Shown: positions 37,953 to 50,734, counted from the first letter of the stretch. The stretch: 64,000 nucleotides of DNA from Trichoplax sp. H2 (GCA_003344405.1 NOWV01000054.1:124001-188000); one strand, 5' to 3'. The notes: generated from the sequence alone by a model not told the origin. Program-made: numbers and translations.

Positions 37953-39824
37953 ATGGAGGAAAATATCTGTCGGAAGCTTTTTCCAATTCAGCATCGCCCA
38001 CCTGCTTTATCTAAAGTAGCTCTACAAGGAGTTCTAAAAGATCTGCTTGGTACCGACATTGGCATTAGCAGTGTCTATGAATTCTGCAGTTTTTGTGATA
38101 GAAATTATCATATCCACATCGACCACGACAAATTTAAACATTACCTAGAGAGCAAAGACTTGCAACTACAAGATGATCAATTTAAACAAAATCAACAAAA
38201 ACCATCTTTCGTCTTAAAAATTTTAAATCCTTGCTACCTTGAATACTACGAATTAACACTTGCTCGACTCAAATTGCTACAATACTTACATAATTGTGGG
38301 ATACGGTGTCCTAAGATATTACCGTTACATAATGGCAACATCATGAAAACAGTCCGACTTTCGGATGAAAAAGTTAAGAATCAGGCAGAAAGCATGGAAC
38401 TCATTGCTTACATACTAATTTATATTGAAGGCCAAACTATAGCCAAAATTCATTCGAACTTCGATTTATGTTATAGACTGGGAAGATTTGCAGCAGAAAT
38501 TGATATTAAATTGCAGGTAAGAGTTTAAAGCTAGTGTAGCCATGTTTATCAAAGTAGCAGCCTTTTCGAATTGTAAACATAGGGAATACTGTTCTGTAAT
38601 GTAAATACGCACTCTTCATTGTGATACTAATTAAAGATAGTAGTAAAAAAAAAACAGGATCAGGTCCAAAGTAGGCTCTGCAATTCTAATAGCTTATGGG
38701 CACGTCATAGTGTTTTGATAATTTATACAGTTATTACAAACCTAAATTTATAACATGAGAAAAATAAAGCTACTACAGAAAACAAACACTACGAAATTAC
38801 TGTCAGATTTGTCCTCCTAACATTTGCCTACAGTACAACTCAAAGTACTAAAAAACTTCCATCATCCATTACTAGACGAAAGTGAACCCCAACTTTATTG
38901 AAAATTGCTCAATTCAAAGTAAATCTACCTAATTCTTTGTTATCAGTACATAGATAATATTATAAAAATATGCACTTATCTACTAAAAGCATGTAAAATA
39001 TTACAGATAAATTAATATTAACACATTCCTAGATAAGTAACCTTAAGGAAACGATGCTATGACAGCTGCGAATATATTACTCCATAACGATAGCACTTAG
39101 CTAAATCCTTTATTTTTAATATTTTCTATCGTCTAAATGAAATGCAACATTCGTTTTATTTTTTAAGGCTTATTCTGATGAAACTATAAAGCAAGCCAAC
39201 AATATTTGGTCTTTGCAAAATTTTCCAGCATGTAAATATTATTTAAAATATTGTTCAGACGAAAAAAGAGGCTTTTTGGAAAATATCTTCAATCAAATAT
39301 GTAGAACCTACTTTAATAAACATGTCAAGAACCTACGAACCGCCATAATTCATGCTGATTTCAATCATGGGAATATCATTGTTAAATATAATAACGAAAC
39401 TAATAACTACGATATCAACGGAATAATCGATTTTGGTTTAGTCAATTATAGTTACGTGGTCTTCGAATTAGCCGTTTTGATGGCTTACACTTTATTGACT
39501 GTGCCGCATGATCGTATCAGAGCACTTGGTCATTTAATTTCAGGCTTTCATTCAGTATTTCCACTTACTGAAGTAGAATATAAAAGCATCTACACACTCA
39601 TTATACTTCGATTAGTGCAAACATCAATTTTAACAAAATACAGTTCCAATCTACAACCAGACAACGAATTTACTATGGATAGCTATGAAGAAAAGTTGGA
39701 AATTCTAAAATTTTTGTTATCAATACCTGAAAGAGATGTATATGCTGTATGGGATAAAATTGTTGGATTTTCAGTTGGAGAAGACGTTTATAATTATCTA
39801 GAAAGCGAAAATATTCAAATTTGA
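37953..39824 (+). CDS. Hydroxylysine-kinase-like phosphotransferase, copy 2
   Basis: Two exons, 37953-38516 and 39168-39824, meet at phase 0 after IKLQ. The protein has 406 residues. The ATG at 37953 is the first in frame. The N-terminus is short (MEENICRKLFPIQHRPPALS), so unlike copies 1 and 3 there is no clear presequence. Core motifs are CDRNYHIHID, FVLKIL, IAYILIYIEGQTIAKI and LCYRLGRFAAEID. The catalytic loop is HADFNHGN (His250, Asp252, Asn257). The metal site reads IIDFGL, where human HYKK has ILDFGD: the metal Asp is kept but the acidic residue after Gly is replaced by Leu. The intron is the longest of the four copies at 651 bases. Activity is likely but the change makes altered substrate or nucleotide use possible. 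Confidence 0.88.
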
Positions 39825-40870
39825 CTAATGTAATCAAATTTTATATTCTTTATTCACATATTCGCATGAAAGGAGGTTACGAAATGATTTAATAGGGTTT
39901 TTTTCTATAGTATAGTAATTGATAGCTAAGTAACTATGGTTTAATCGGGTTTGTATTTTATTTAAGATATATTTATGGTCCTTTCTAATTAAGACTATTT
40001 CGGAATATATATAATATGGTAATACTTGATTTGGAAATATCATTGTAGTCAGCAATTTAACAATGTTTGATGATTGTATTTACAGTATATATAGCAGCAG
40101 TAACTATAATGTCATTGTGTATTACGCTCTCTAAAACTATACACAGATACTCTTTATAAATTCATTTTATTCTATACCTCATAACAGAAAATTCTTTAAT
40201 AGCTTTCTGAAAAATGAATAGATTATAATAAAATATAAAAATGATTTAAAATAGCCTCACGGTTAGAATATCACCAAAATTGATCTGGGTCTCTGAAGGA
40301 ATGCTATTAATTGGTATCAAATCTATCTATCGTTTAAAATTTCTATAATTTCAGTCCTGAACTGTTATTGACAAAAAAATAGTATAATTGAATAAGAATT
40401 TGACTTGGAAATGCATACTTAGACGATTTCTGTAACCTTATTCAATCAGTATTGAATTCTGTTCCTATGCCTCCGCGCTCATGATCTACAATTACTTTCT
40501 ACCATTTTCATTATTAATTCATCTGATTTATCAATTAATTTGTCAATCAATTATCTCATTTCTTTCGCTATATTGTAGTCATCCAAAACTTTATAGCAGG
40601 TTTGTAGTGATTATAAGTTATCCACTTAACATTGTTTTTGATATAGTAGCTTATTGTCACTACTAGAAGAAGAATGCTCATTTCACCCGTAACATAAAGC
40701 TTTAGAATATTGCTTTACTCGTATTGCTTGGCCACCAAACTTCCATAAAGTTCAATCCTGTTCTAAAGTAATAATGGATAGTCAATGTTTTGTCGGATGT
40801 TTACAATTTACTATATGTTAAATGCCAAAATTATACCTCGACTAATGTTATCTTATAGTTATATACTACT
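39825..40870. other. Spacer, no gene seen
   Basis: AT-rich DNA with stops in all frames. The exon-1 equivalent of the pseudogene that follows was not found here. Confidence 0.4.
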
Positions 40871-40879
40871 GTATTCTGC

Positions 40880-41285
40880 TGATACAACAATGATTCCAAT
40901 CAGTGCAACATAGCAGGAATTATTGATGTTAGCCTAGTTCATTATGACTGCATAATCTTTGAATTAGAGGTATCATGATGGCCTATACGAGTATGATGCT
41001 AAGCCATTACGTAGAGTCCTTGCAGGCTACTGGACACTTGATTGCTGGTTTCCATGAATTTTTCCAATTGCAGAAGAATAATATGGATTATGTAAAATTT
41101 CCACTGCCAGGCTGCTACAATCAATCATTATGACCGACTATACGCATGTAGTGTGTTAAAATTGACAAATCCTTATGTTTGAATGGCTATCAGGATAAAT
41201 ACAGAATATTTCATTTATTAAATATGACACCGGAAAAGGATGTTTAAAGTGTTTAGGATAAGTTTGTTTGGATTTCAAAATTAAC
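40880..41285 (+). pseudogene. Kinase-like copy, exon 2 relic
   Basis: The segment matches the C-terminal half of the neighbouring kinase-like genes but is broken. It starts NIAGIID then VSLVHYDCIIFELE, corresponding to the metal-site helix region (the Phe-Gly pair after Asp is gone). A frame change follows within the family motif FELxxxMAY. MAYTSMML continues, then ATGHLIAGFHEFFQL (family AGHLIAGFNSVFPL), another frame change, and a last match near 41215-41260 (NMTPEKDV then a stop, family SASERKVYKIWDE). The catalytic HxDxxxxN part is absent. It is a decayed fifth member between copies 2 and 3. Confidence 0.85.
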
Positions 41286-42336
41286 AATGCGCGTAATAAA
41301 AGCTAGCAAATTCGAAAATAAATCTATAATACTTTGCAACTATTCGATTTCTGACATTAGAATTAAAATACAGCGGAAAAATTAAATTATTGATTTACAC
41401 CGAATCGCACGAGATATCTCGATTTGAAGACAGCAGGCTGCAAGAACTAGCTCCTAGTACTACGTATCTAACTGCAAATTGCATGTTACTTGGATAAAAG
41501 GCCAATTCAGTGATTCATGACTAGATGGAACGACACTGTATATTTGATAGGCTGCACAAAGTTAATACTAGATTAGTTTAAGATATGCGTATAATGTATT
41601 AGCTTTTTCACCTTTATGCATGTACTTTCTATTAATATCTTGAAGTGTAGCGAAGATATGATCATTTGAACTCTGTTCTAGGGTTTAGTATAATTTATTA
41701 TTTCAGTTATCCTTACACAAACATTTTTATGTTAACATTAATGAATATATTGAATATTTATATCCGAGTATTTCTTCTTATGGTACTTTTTTTTGTATTA
41801 CATGATACTAGCATCCTATCATATCATTAGCTATTTCAGTAGTGATATTCACTATCTCTGTTAGTCATCTTAACTTCTACAGCCAAGGATTAGAAAAATT
41901 TTTTCAAATATCTTGTGATATCGTAAAAAACGAGTAGATTTGATCTGTTCTAAAACATTTTAACATCCCATATATAATCTACGCGTTTCATATGCAATAA
42001 AACTCTTTGCATGATAAACATAACTGAATGTTAGGTTCCTATAAACGTAGTGTTACCTAGTAATGATCTCATTGCTACTGCACTATCTTTCAAGTTAAAG
42101 CTTTCATGCAATTAATATGCTCTCTTACAGTTTCTGTTTTATAGATTTGAGCGGAAATTCGGTTTTAGGCAACTGCTTAAGATAATCCAATTAGCTAAAA
42201 TGTGAAGGCAGCAATTGTACAGAATTGAATCGAAATTTATTTATACTGCTCACTATCTCTAGGTACGCCCTACTGCTCAAGGTTTTTAAGCTCTAAGTCC
42301 TTCATTATCATAAATTTCAATGCTAGTATTAATTTC
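41286..42336. other. Spacer upstream of copy 3
   Basis: AT-rich, no coding or repeat signal supported. Confidence 0.4.
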
Positions 42337-44079
42337 ATGCTATGGAAACTGGAATACATTACTGCAATTGTATTGAATTCTATTGTGCTTCCCATAGAGA
42401 CAAAGCAATCATTAATTATTACATCAGCCATTAAGAATTGCATGTTGTATAGATCCTGGACATCAGCTCTATTCTTTACGGCCAATAATCCGTCTGGAGA
42501 GATTTTAAAACGACGGTGCTTGTTGCACAATCTTGAAGCTTGGATACTGTTAGTTTCATGTGTTGAAGTTATACAAGATTACTTAACCATGCATACGGTT
42601 AATAATTCTATTCTAATGTTCTCGCGAGTGAATTCGTTCCTCAAATGTAGCAACTATGATCGTGTAGCGTGCAAAGTCAAGGATTTCAAGTGTTTTCACT
42701 CCTCAGTATGCCCAAAAATCCCCTTTACAGCCTTGCCTTTGGAGAATAAGTGGCATCAGAAACGCCACTCTTTTAAGACACGTCCGCCAAATTTACCTAA
42801 AGATCAAGTCAAGGAAATTCTAACAAATCTTATAGGAGCTAATAACATTAATATTAACAATCTGAAGGAACTACCAAGCTACGCTGATCGAAATTACTAC
42901 TTTCAACTAGATTATCCTATAATAAGCCGCCATTTTGGAAACTATCAAGATAGTTCCGTGCATACTTATAGTAAAATGGCCAAAGAAAACCAGTCTTACG
43001 TTTTAAAGATATTAAGTTGTCCTGATCAAGAATCTTATGATTTACACCATGCTCGACTTTGCGCTATGAAGCATCTTTACAACACTGGAATTAATTGTCC
43101 TAGTCCAATAAATCTAGCAAATCAAAAGTGGATAAAAACGGTCAAACTACCTCAACAGAAATTAAATGCTGGTAATCAAAGTATGGATAATTTCGAAGAA
43201 CACATAGCTTACCTTTTAACCTATGTTGATGGTCAGACTGTAGCAACAATTCAGCCGAACGAAGACCTATTATACCAAATAGGAGGGTATGCAGGATTGC
43301 TCGATAAAAATTTGCAGGTAAAAAAATTCTGCTCAGATCATGAACTGCTATCAGTGTCTACTGTGCATATCGATGATTTCTTATTTTCTACTTGAATAGT
43401 CCAATTTCGTTATGTAGTAATCTATACAGCTAATTGCTGGTAATTACAAGCACTCTTTTTAATTTAGAATTTTTCGGATGACCGGCTAAAAGTAAATCGA
43501 AGTATTTGGTCAATTCACAACTTTTTGGAATTAAAACCCTATATCCAATATTGCCGAGAAGATAAAAGAGACTTTATGGAGCGAATTTATGATCGCTGCG
43601 CTAGCTATTTCCAAGTAAACATGAATAACCTACGTATCAATGTTATTCATAATGATCTTAACATTGATAATATTATCATTAAGCAAAATAATGGAGTAAC
43701 TGGTTACAAAGTAGCAGGGATTATCGATTTCGGAGAAGTTGATTATGCTTTTACAATAAGCGAATTGGCTATCATGGTTTATTATGCAATGTGGATAATT
43801 AATCAAGATCCACTTACAGCAGCTGGTCACTTAATTGCTGGTTTCAACTCTGTATTTCCTTTAACAGATATCGAATACAAGGGATTGTATACCATGATCT
43901 TAGCTAGACTATTTCAATCCATAACTTTAGTAGATTATCATATTTCTTGCTTTCCAGAAAATGAATACCTAAAAGGGCACTATGACAAGAAATTAAAGAT
44001 TTATGATTTATTATCATGTGCCTCAGAGCGAAAAGTTTACAAAATATGGGATGAAATAATGAAAATTCGCAAGAACTAG
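42337..44079 (+). CDS. Hydroxylysine-kinase-like phosphotransferase, copy 3
   Basis: Two exons, 42337-43317 and 43468-44079, meet at phase 0 after KNLQ; the intron is 150 bases. The catalytic loop is HNDLNIDN and the metal site IIDFGE. Other family landmarks are LKELPSYADRNYYFQLDY, YVLKIL, HIAYLLTYVDGQTVATIQP, AAGHLIAGFNSVFPL and KVYKIWDE. The frame is open for about 150 codons before the kinase core. From the first ATG the protein would have 530 residues, but starts at 42589 and 42616 are equally possible. From 42616 the N-terminus reads MFSRVNSFLKCSNYDR, then a Lys/Cys-rich stretch, resembling a mitochondrial presequence like copy 1. The early part is hydrophobic and may be untranslated. 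Core identity is firm; the start is not. Confidence 0.85.
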
Positions 44080-47000
44080 CCTATTCCATCCTTACTCGAT
44101 GTATCAATCAATATCAGTTGTAATATCAGCTACTGTCAACAATTTTATAAATTATACTATATACTAATTTATGATCATGTGCTGAGTCAAGAAATTAAAG
44201 GTTTATCATTCATTTTCATCAAGCTTGTAAAATAGTCATCAAAATTATAGTAGTACCGTTCAGACGCGAATATTGATCTATTCTGACGAGATTTGTAATT
44301 AAAATTTCCATTGCAAGGACGACATCAAGGGGAAACTTTACAGTCTTTGCTGCAAAAATGCGAATAAGAGAGTTTACTACTGCGTGCTTGATAAATAATT
44401 GAATAACTTGTAAATTAATTACCCTCTGCTCTGGAATTAACTCCTAACCAATTACCCAACAAAGTTGTAAAATTGATGACAGTGATGTTAGCTTGTTCGA
44501 AATCAGGCTTCACCTAATTGCCACGTATAAAGATAGTCATTTTTGATTCAAAAGTTTGCAATTTTTATAAAAGATACGCAAAATGCCTCAATTTGATGAC
44601 GTCCATTATAGCCGGAAGTTAAATCAATACTCAATTTAATCAAGATATGGGCTGAAGTATAAATTTTTAGAGAACAAATTTCTAGGATAATATTACAACC
44701 AGAATCGTTCAAGAAATGATGGAGTCGCAAGGAAATTATTATGTACAATTCAGATGCAAATTCAACTTTCACCTTTTGTATGTCTGCTTGCACTCGTATA
44801 TGGTAGCATCCAACTAACTCAAAATAGGAAGGGAATTGCGTATAAAGATATCAGGATAGCAATCAAAATGAAGAAAATTTGCTGGCTTTCGGTTTTTCAT
44901 CCTCGCCAAACATAACTATTGAATATTATAAGCGAAAATCAAGGACATAAGGTCTGATTGAAATACTTCATAAAAAATAGTTGATTCTACAACTGAATAA
45001 AGCCTATTTCATCATTTTTGTCATAAACTTTTGAGTCATTCTCTCACTGAATTAGATGAAGTTGGGATTAGAAAGAACGCCCATATCCTTTATTTAACAA
45101 TCAAGTACCCTGTCGATTAAGAATCAAACTACTGTATAGTTAACAAAGTCTATCTTATCTAGCTTCTGCCTTGTGGTACCGCACTATGGAGACCATTAAA
45201 GAAGGACCAGTGATAAGTTAGCCTTTTATCGCAGTATATCCGCAGAAAAGAACTATCATATGAATCTAAGAGTTAAATCTACCGACAGTATAATAACCTG
45301 AACGATCTACTGAAAACTACTACTATCTTTCTAAATACACCATCATTCATAAGCTTTACCGAGCTGTTAGTGATGCAAATCTAACGACCTTATCAGCCGA
45401 CCATCTTCGAAATCGCAAAATCGCTTCAACAATAAAGCCTTCACAACAATAATTGTTAAGAAATTGATATAAATTGTTCACATCATGGTGTGATACTAAG
45501 TGAAATATTAAAAATGTTAACATCTATCATTAAGAAATAGTGGCTATCAAGTGTCTATTTGCTATTTCTTATTCCACTTTAATTAAATAAGAATGGTACG
45601 TTTCTAAAACTTTCATCTATCTATTAATCTTTGAAACATATGTTATGGTTAGTCAATTTATATCATAAGCCAAAGCTGGAAATTCAATTATTAACATTAC
45701 TCCATCGCTTGCCCTGGCAAATAATTCTTGTTTCAAACGAACATTGGGTAGTTCTTTTGTCTCTATTTATATAGAGAGCTTGCTAAATAAAGCCAATCTC
45801 ATCAATTTTGTCAAAAACACCTAAATCTTTCTTTTACGAAATAGATAAAATTGGAATAAAATTGACCGCCTGTATTCTTTATTTAACAATCAAGTACCAC
45901 CACTATTAGGAATGAAACTGAAGTTAACAATATCAATCTCACCTAGCGGCTACATTTAGGTACATCACCATGGAGGCAACTAAGGGAGGACTAGTGATGA
46001 GTTATCCTCTTATCGCAGTAAACGCGTATCCACCGAAAGAACTTGCATGTGAATTTAAGAGTTAAATTAACCTACAAGCTACTGAAAACTGCACTATTTC
46101 CTGACTTAACTAACATTTATTAACTTTACCGAGCTGCTGGCGGTCAAAATCTTACAATTTCATCAACCTATCATCGTCTAAAGCCGCTCCAGTAAATAAG
46201 TCTTCATAGTAATAACTATTCAGAAACTAGTATAAATTGTCACATCGTAGGTTTAATGCTAAGTGAAATATTAAAAGGTCAACAGCTACCATTGAGAAAT
46301 GATTGCTGTAGAGTATCTATTTGCCATTTTTTATTCTATTTTAATTGAAATATAAATAGTTCGCTTCTAAAATTTTCATATGTCTATAAAGCTTTTTCGA
46401 AATAAATATTATGGATAATCAAGTTATATTACCAGTCGAATCTGAGAATTATTTGCTACTGCATCATCGTTTGTCCTAGCAAATGATTCCTGATTCAAAA
46501 GTCCATTTGGTAATTTTTTTGTCTACATTTAAATTTAGAGCTTTTACTTGAGGTCTCTTCATTTTTTATTCGAATCAAATCGTGAAATGCTACGCATATT
46601 CAAGTAGAGGAAATGTAGTAAAAGCTATAAATTTGATAAAAGTGTTACAAACTATTATAATAAACTTATAGTAAACAGTCTATTAATTACCGCAATTCAT
46701 ATTTGAGTATAAGATTTATTGGTTAATCTCAATTTATCCCTGTTTTAAAGCTGCATAAATGTTAATTGAAAGTTATTTCGTAGAAGCAATGCATTAAACT
46801 ACAATAAAATAATAGTGAGGTTACTGGTAATACTCTACTGTAAAAAGCGGAAAATTAGATCCAACAGTGATACTCAATGCTCCTATTTCGACCAGCGGAC
46901 TATAAATGTATTATGAAATTCTTGCATAGACTAGTGTATCAAAGTATTCAATTATTATTAAAATTTTACTTAGGAAAGGAGACTATATGTTTAAAATTGT

Positions 47001-49870
47001 GCATTATTATGTAAATAGCTATTAAATCCGTATACTAGAAATACTATAAGCTTGGATTTGTATGCTTTGAACCGAAAATAAATTAGCTACTTTCAGTTTA
47101 TCGTTTTTTTAATTTATTTGGAGCCAATCTTTTGACAAATTCTATGCAACCGTACTTGTAACGAATTTAAATTGTGGTTGGTGTAATGCAATAGTCAATT
47201 CAGTTGCATCTTGCAGGCAATAACTTCCATTAGTCTCCTTTGCCGCAAGATAATTATTGTCCGTCAGTTTAAAAATTGTAGAAATGCCATGACATATTAT
47301 TTAATCATAACAAATCGCCGGTTGCTAGGGTTATTCTAGATTTATGAAAGGTTTACCGTAGTACCGTAACTAATGAAATCTTAGCACGAATAGAATTGAA
47401 TTTAGGCTGCAATTTATTATTATGATTTATGAATATAATGTAATATTCCATATGATATACTTTATCTTTTTCACTTAGAAAAGTAATTCATTCAATAATC
47501 ACCATTAAAATCCTTATATTGAGTTTGAAGACCTGATAGTGTAACAAATATCGATATTTGTAATATCAATATTTTCCAGTGACTATGATCAATTTCGGTG
47601 TTATCATGATTTTTACTAATACTGAGATGCCTATAATCCTTATTGCCACATCGATAGCTTTACTAGCTTGAATAGAGCATTTCAAATTAATATGATCATT
47701 GATCAAACTGTAATTCGTTACATTTATCATGAAATTTTCCATAGTCTAACGATCATTTTCATGATTGCAAATTATTCAATCTTTCAATTAATGCCAAAGT
47801 CTCCGTTATACTATTACTATTGAACTGTAACTTTAGCAACCTGTGTAAAGTACCTCGATAATATTTTGTACTATCAACGGTTATTGCTCATGATCTTGAT
47901 TAAATTTTTGTAAGCTTGATGATTTTTGTTTATATTCTTAGATAGTTCAAATGAATTTAGTTCACTGTCAATTCGGTAACTTGAATAAAGTATTTCGTAT
48001 TTATAGTAAGGATAGTGATAATTTCTTTGTAGTTGTAAAAATTTACTTGAAAATTAAAGGAAATAGCACATTTAATTCAATTATTTTATTCATGAAAAGC
48101 AACATCAAAGGCAGGACGAGAAAATTCTATGAGAATTAATTTTAAAATTATTTTCGTAAACATCATTTACCTTGAGGCATTAGCACAAATCTGTGACTAT
48201 TTCTAACCTGATTGTCAATATAAAAATCAACTTAAAAATATCATTTTAGTTTTTCTGTATTGTGTCTGTCATGTATAGAAGGAGCGAGTGACCGAAATTT
48301 ACGTGATCTTATTTTTCATTTAATTACATAACACAAAATAAGACTCATTATATAATTCTAGCTCTAATTTGCATTCACATATAAGGACTAAAGTTAATTC
48401 AGTTACATTCTAGCCGGTGTTAAAAGTTGTGAATTGAATTAGAGCTAACTCATCCATATTTTTCAATTAAGTGAACTACTGCGTTGAATTGCACACTTGC
48501 TATTGTTCTTTTTGTCTACTTTTTTTTTAGTGTTGATATCCACAACAAATGCAGCACATAATATCAGACTGCATAACAAATTTATAATTATATTGTAATA
48601 GTTGCCCCTTCGCTATAAAAACAATCAAGTTACAATAGTTTGCTATACCTGAATTCAGCTAATGTAGAACTATTGTTAAGCATAAAATTTCATTATTCCA
48701 TCATAACAATTTGTCCGCCTATACTATAACCATGATTAAGTAATAAAAAATTGAACAACTCAAATACGTACTTTACTTCAAAGAACGATAGAAATGTTCT
48801 TAAATCGGATGATTGTTACATTACAATAAGAAATATGGGTGAAAGTACTGTAATGCTAAAGCTTTTGTCATAATACTTATGGTAGTTTCCCAGGATGTTA
48901 TATCTTTATAATACATGTCTGCATAAGACTAGCAGTGTCAGGACGCTATTACCAACTTGCAATGGTCTCATACTGTAAGTTGACAATATCCATACCTATT
49001 ATTACCGCTATCATCAAGGGATTACTAGTATATGGTAATCAATTAAGTCATCACTGACTTTGGTATGCTGTACTTTCATAAGAACTTTTAAGCATCACTT
49101 TCATTAAGTTCCATTTACAACTTCAACGATGCCGTATTTAATAACCTACTTAGCCAGTTAGAAAGAAATATAGAATTGTCTGATTTGTCTTTGTAATTAA
49201 TTTTCAATTGTTGCAAAGCTGCATTCCAGGCCGTCGCTTCATATTGAAGCTTTAGAAAGCCACTACTTGCTAATTCATTGAAAACAATTTATGCAACAAG
49301 TTGCCATGGCATCCTTCAATTTTATTCATAGCTATTTAGACGATTTTAAGTTTAAAAAGTAATTAGTTTCTAAATTAATACGCGTATGATTTACAAGTTT
49401 ATCTGATTTCATATATCATTTGTACTTTTATTAGATCTTATTCGAAATTGAAAGTCGATTGTAACCTGATTGACCAACTTTCACGTTACTGTATCTCACG
49501 GACCTTAAAAAATGAAGTACGTGTAAAATGCTTCTAAATCAATAAACATTAATGTCAGTTTGAGACCAGACAATAATACATTCTTTCCCTGGGGGCTCTG
49601 AATTTTTGAATGTATTTAATGAATAATCCTAGAACAGTAAAGTCCTCTAATAACAATGGATTCAAATTACTAATGTACAGCGTGCGGAAATAGTGCCGCA
49701 ATTGAACAATAGTAACATTGTTACTTCTTTAAGGACGACGCCCGACATGTCCATATTGATTTACTGTAATAGTATTCACTTTTATGAGAAAGTAATCATA
49801 TTTGATTCAATTCTTCTTTGTAGATATTGTAATACAGATGATAATTAAGACAGTTTCCCTATTATTTGTC
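44080..49870. other. Intergenic region before the acid/Arg peptide genes
   Basis: No gene was seen. It contains a large tandem duplication at 45000-46550 (listed separately) and a 16-base perfect palindrome, CAAATATCGATATTTG, at 47545-47560. From about 49200 on it shows blocks shared with DNA upstream of the second peptide gene: ATTTATGCAACAAGTTGC near 49285 versus 56250, and TTCCCTG-GGGGCT-TGAA-type sequence near 49588 versus 56546. Confidence 0.5.
45000..46550. repeat. Large two-copy tandem duplication, unit about 780 bases
   Basis: Sequence from about 45000 to 45780 is repeated from about 45785 to 46550. Collinear shared blocks include TTTATTTAACAATCAAGTAC, AAGAGTTAAAT, TACCGAGCTG, TAAGTGAAATATTAAAA and GTCTATTTGC/GTATCTATTTGCC. 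Divergence is considerable, so the duplication is old. No open frame is preserved in either copy. Confidence 0.85.
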
Positions 49871-49876
49871 AATGTG

Positions 49877-49884
49877 TATATAAG
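49877..49884 (+). promoter_or_regulatory. TATA box of the first acid/Arg peptide gene
   Basis: TATATAAG lies about 55 bases before the end of the first untranslated exon. The paralogue has TATAAAAG at the same relative place (56844-56851). Confidence 0.65.
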
Positions 49885-49938
49885 CAGGTATCTTTTAGCT
49901 TTCGCCTCATTTTTTTTCTATCCCACAGTAACTGTAAG

Positions 49939-50123
49939 GTAAGATGAACGCTAAGATACGGATAAATTGTTTGTGAAAAATATTTTCAAGAAACTGAAAA
50001 TATTTCTAATGTAAAAGTATAATCTATGTCTCGTCATCAAGGCTCTTGTATAACTAATACCCTTTTAGAACAAATAGGTAAATAAAATTAATTTAATGTT
50101 CATCTTATAAATGCCACTTATAG
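49939..50123 (+). other. 5'UTR intron of the first acid/Arg peptide gene
   Basis: The donor is in AACTGTAAG|GTAAG and the acceptor in TTATAG|GACTGAAAA, nine bases before the ATG. The paralogue shows the same arrangement (AATTGTAAG|GTAAG, then CTTAG|GACTCATAAA before its ATG). Conservation of both borders supports a shared untranslated first exon. Confidence 0.7.
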
Positions 50124-50132
50124 GACTGAAAA

Positions 50133-50734
50133 ATGAATTTCAAATTGGTTGTCATCGCCGCTCTATTGTTTGTAGCCTGTGTTGCTGCCGCCGACACAGC
50201 TAAGAAAGCTGAAACCCCTGTCAAACAGGAAGCTAAAACTCCAGAAAAGGAGGAACCAGCAGAGAAGGAAGAACAAGAAGAAGAAGAAGAAGAGGAATCT
50301 CCAGTTGAAGAACGTGAAGAAGATGACGAGGATGAAAACGCACTTCAAGAAAAAGAAAATGATGATGGTGAAGTAAAGGAAGAAGAATCCTCCGATAAGA
50401 GCGTAAGCAATAATCGCTAGCATCATTAAACAGTTATTAAAATGTCATGTAGAAAACTTTCGAGCTTCTCTATCACAAGTTTTGCATTGATAATTTGCTC
50501 AATGAAGTAATTAATTACATTGAATAACATTTCAATTTTATTTTATAGCTCTGGAGCCGCCGTCGCCGTCGTCGTCGCTTCTATATCCGTCGTCGTCGTT
50601 ATATCCGTCGTCGTATCTTTCTCTACAGGCGTCGCTGCACCTGCTATTATAGACGTCGATTCTTATACAGACGTAGAGTCTTCTTATTAAGGCGTAGATT
50701 CCTCTACAGACGTCGCCGCTTTGGCAAGAAGTAA
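50133..50734 (+). CDS. Secreted acid/arginine-rich precursor, one unit
   Basis: Two exons, 50133-50402 and 50549-50734, join at phase 0 to give 151 residues. Residues 1-20 (MNFKLVVIAALLF and then VACVAAA) form a clear signal peptide. Residues 21-90 are dominated by Glu and Asp with some Lys and Pro and have no aromatic residue. Exon 2 (61 residues) is 30 arginines in runs of three to seven, spaced by short hydrophobic or aromatic groups (FYI, YI, IFLY, CTCYY, FLY, VFLL, FLY). It ends R-R-F-G-K-K-stop. Two cysteines form a CTC pair. The layout (signal, acidic pro-part, strongly cationic C-part) is that of cationic host-defence peptide precursors. The terminal Gly-Lys-Lys also fits a dibasic cleavage plus C-terminal amidation signal, which would leave Arg-Phe-amide. 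A family is not recognised. Polyadenylation signal AATAAA at 50960. Confidence 0.8.

Noticed and set aside
42270-42530. Minus-strand open frame over the start of kinase-like copy 3
   Set aside because: Overlaps the 5' open part of the + strand gene, with no recognisable protein features.
50163-50426. Phe/Leu-rich minus-strand open frame
   Set aside because: It is the complement of the Glu/Lys-rich acidic exon of the first peptide gene; repeated GAA codons give open complementary frames.
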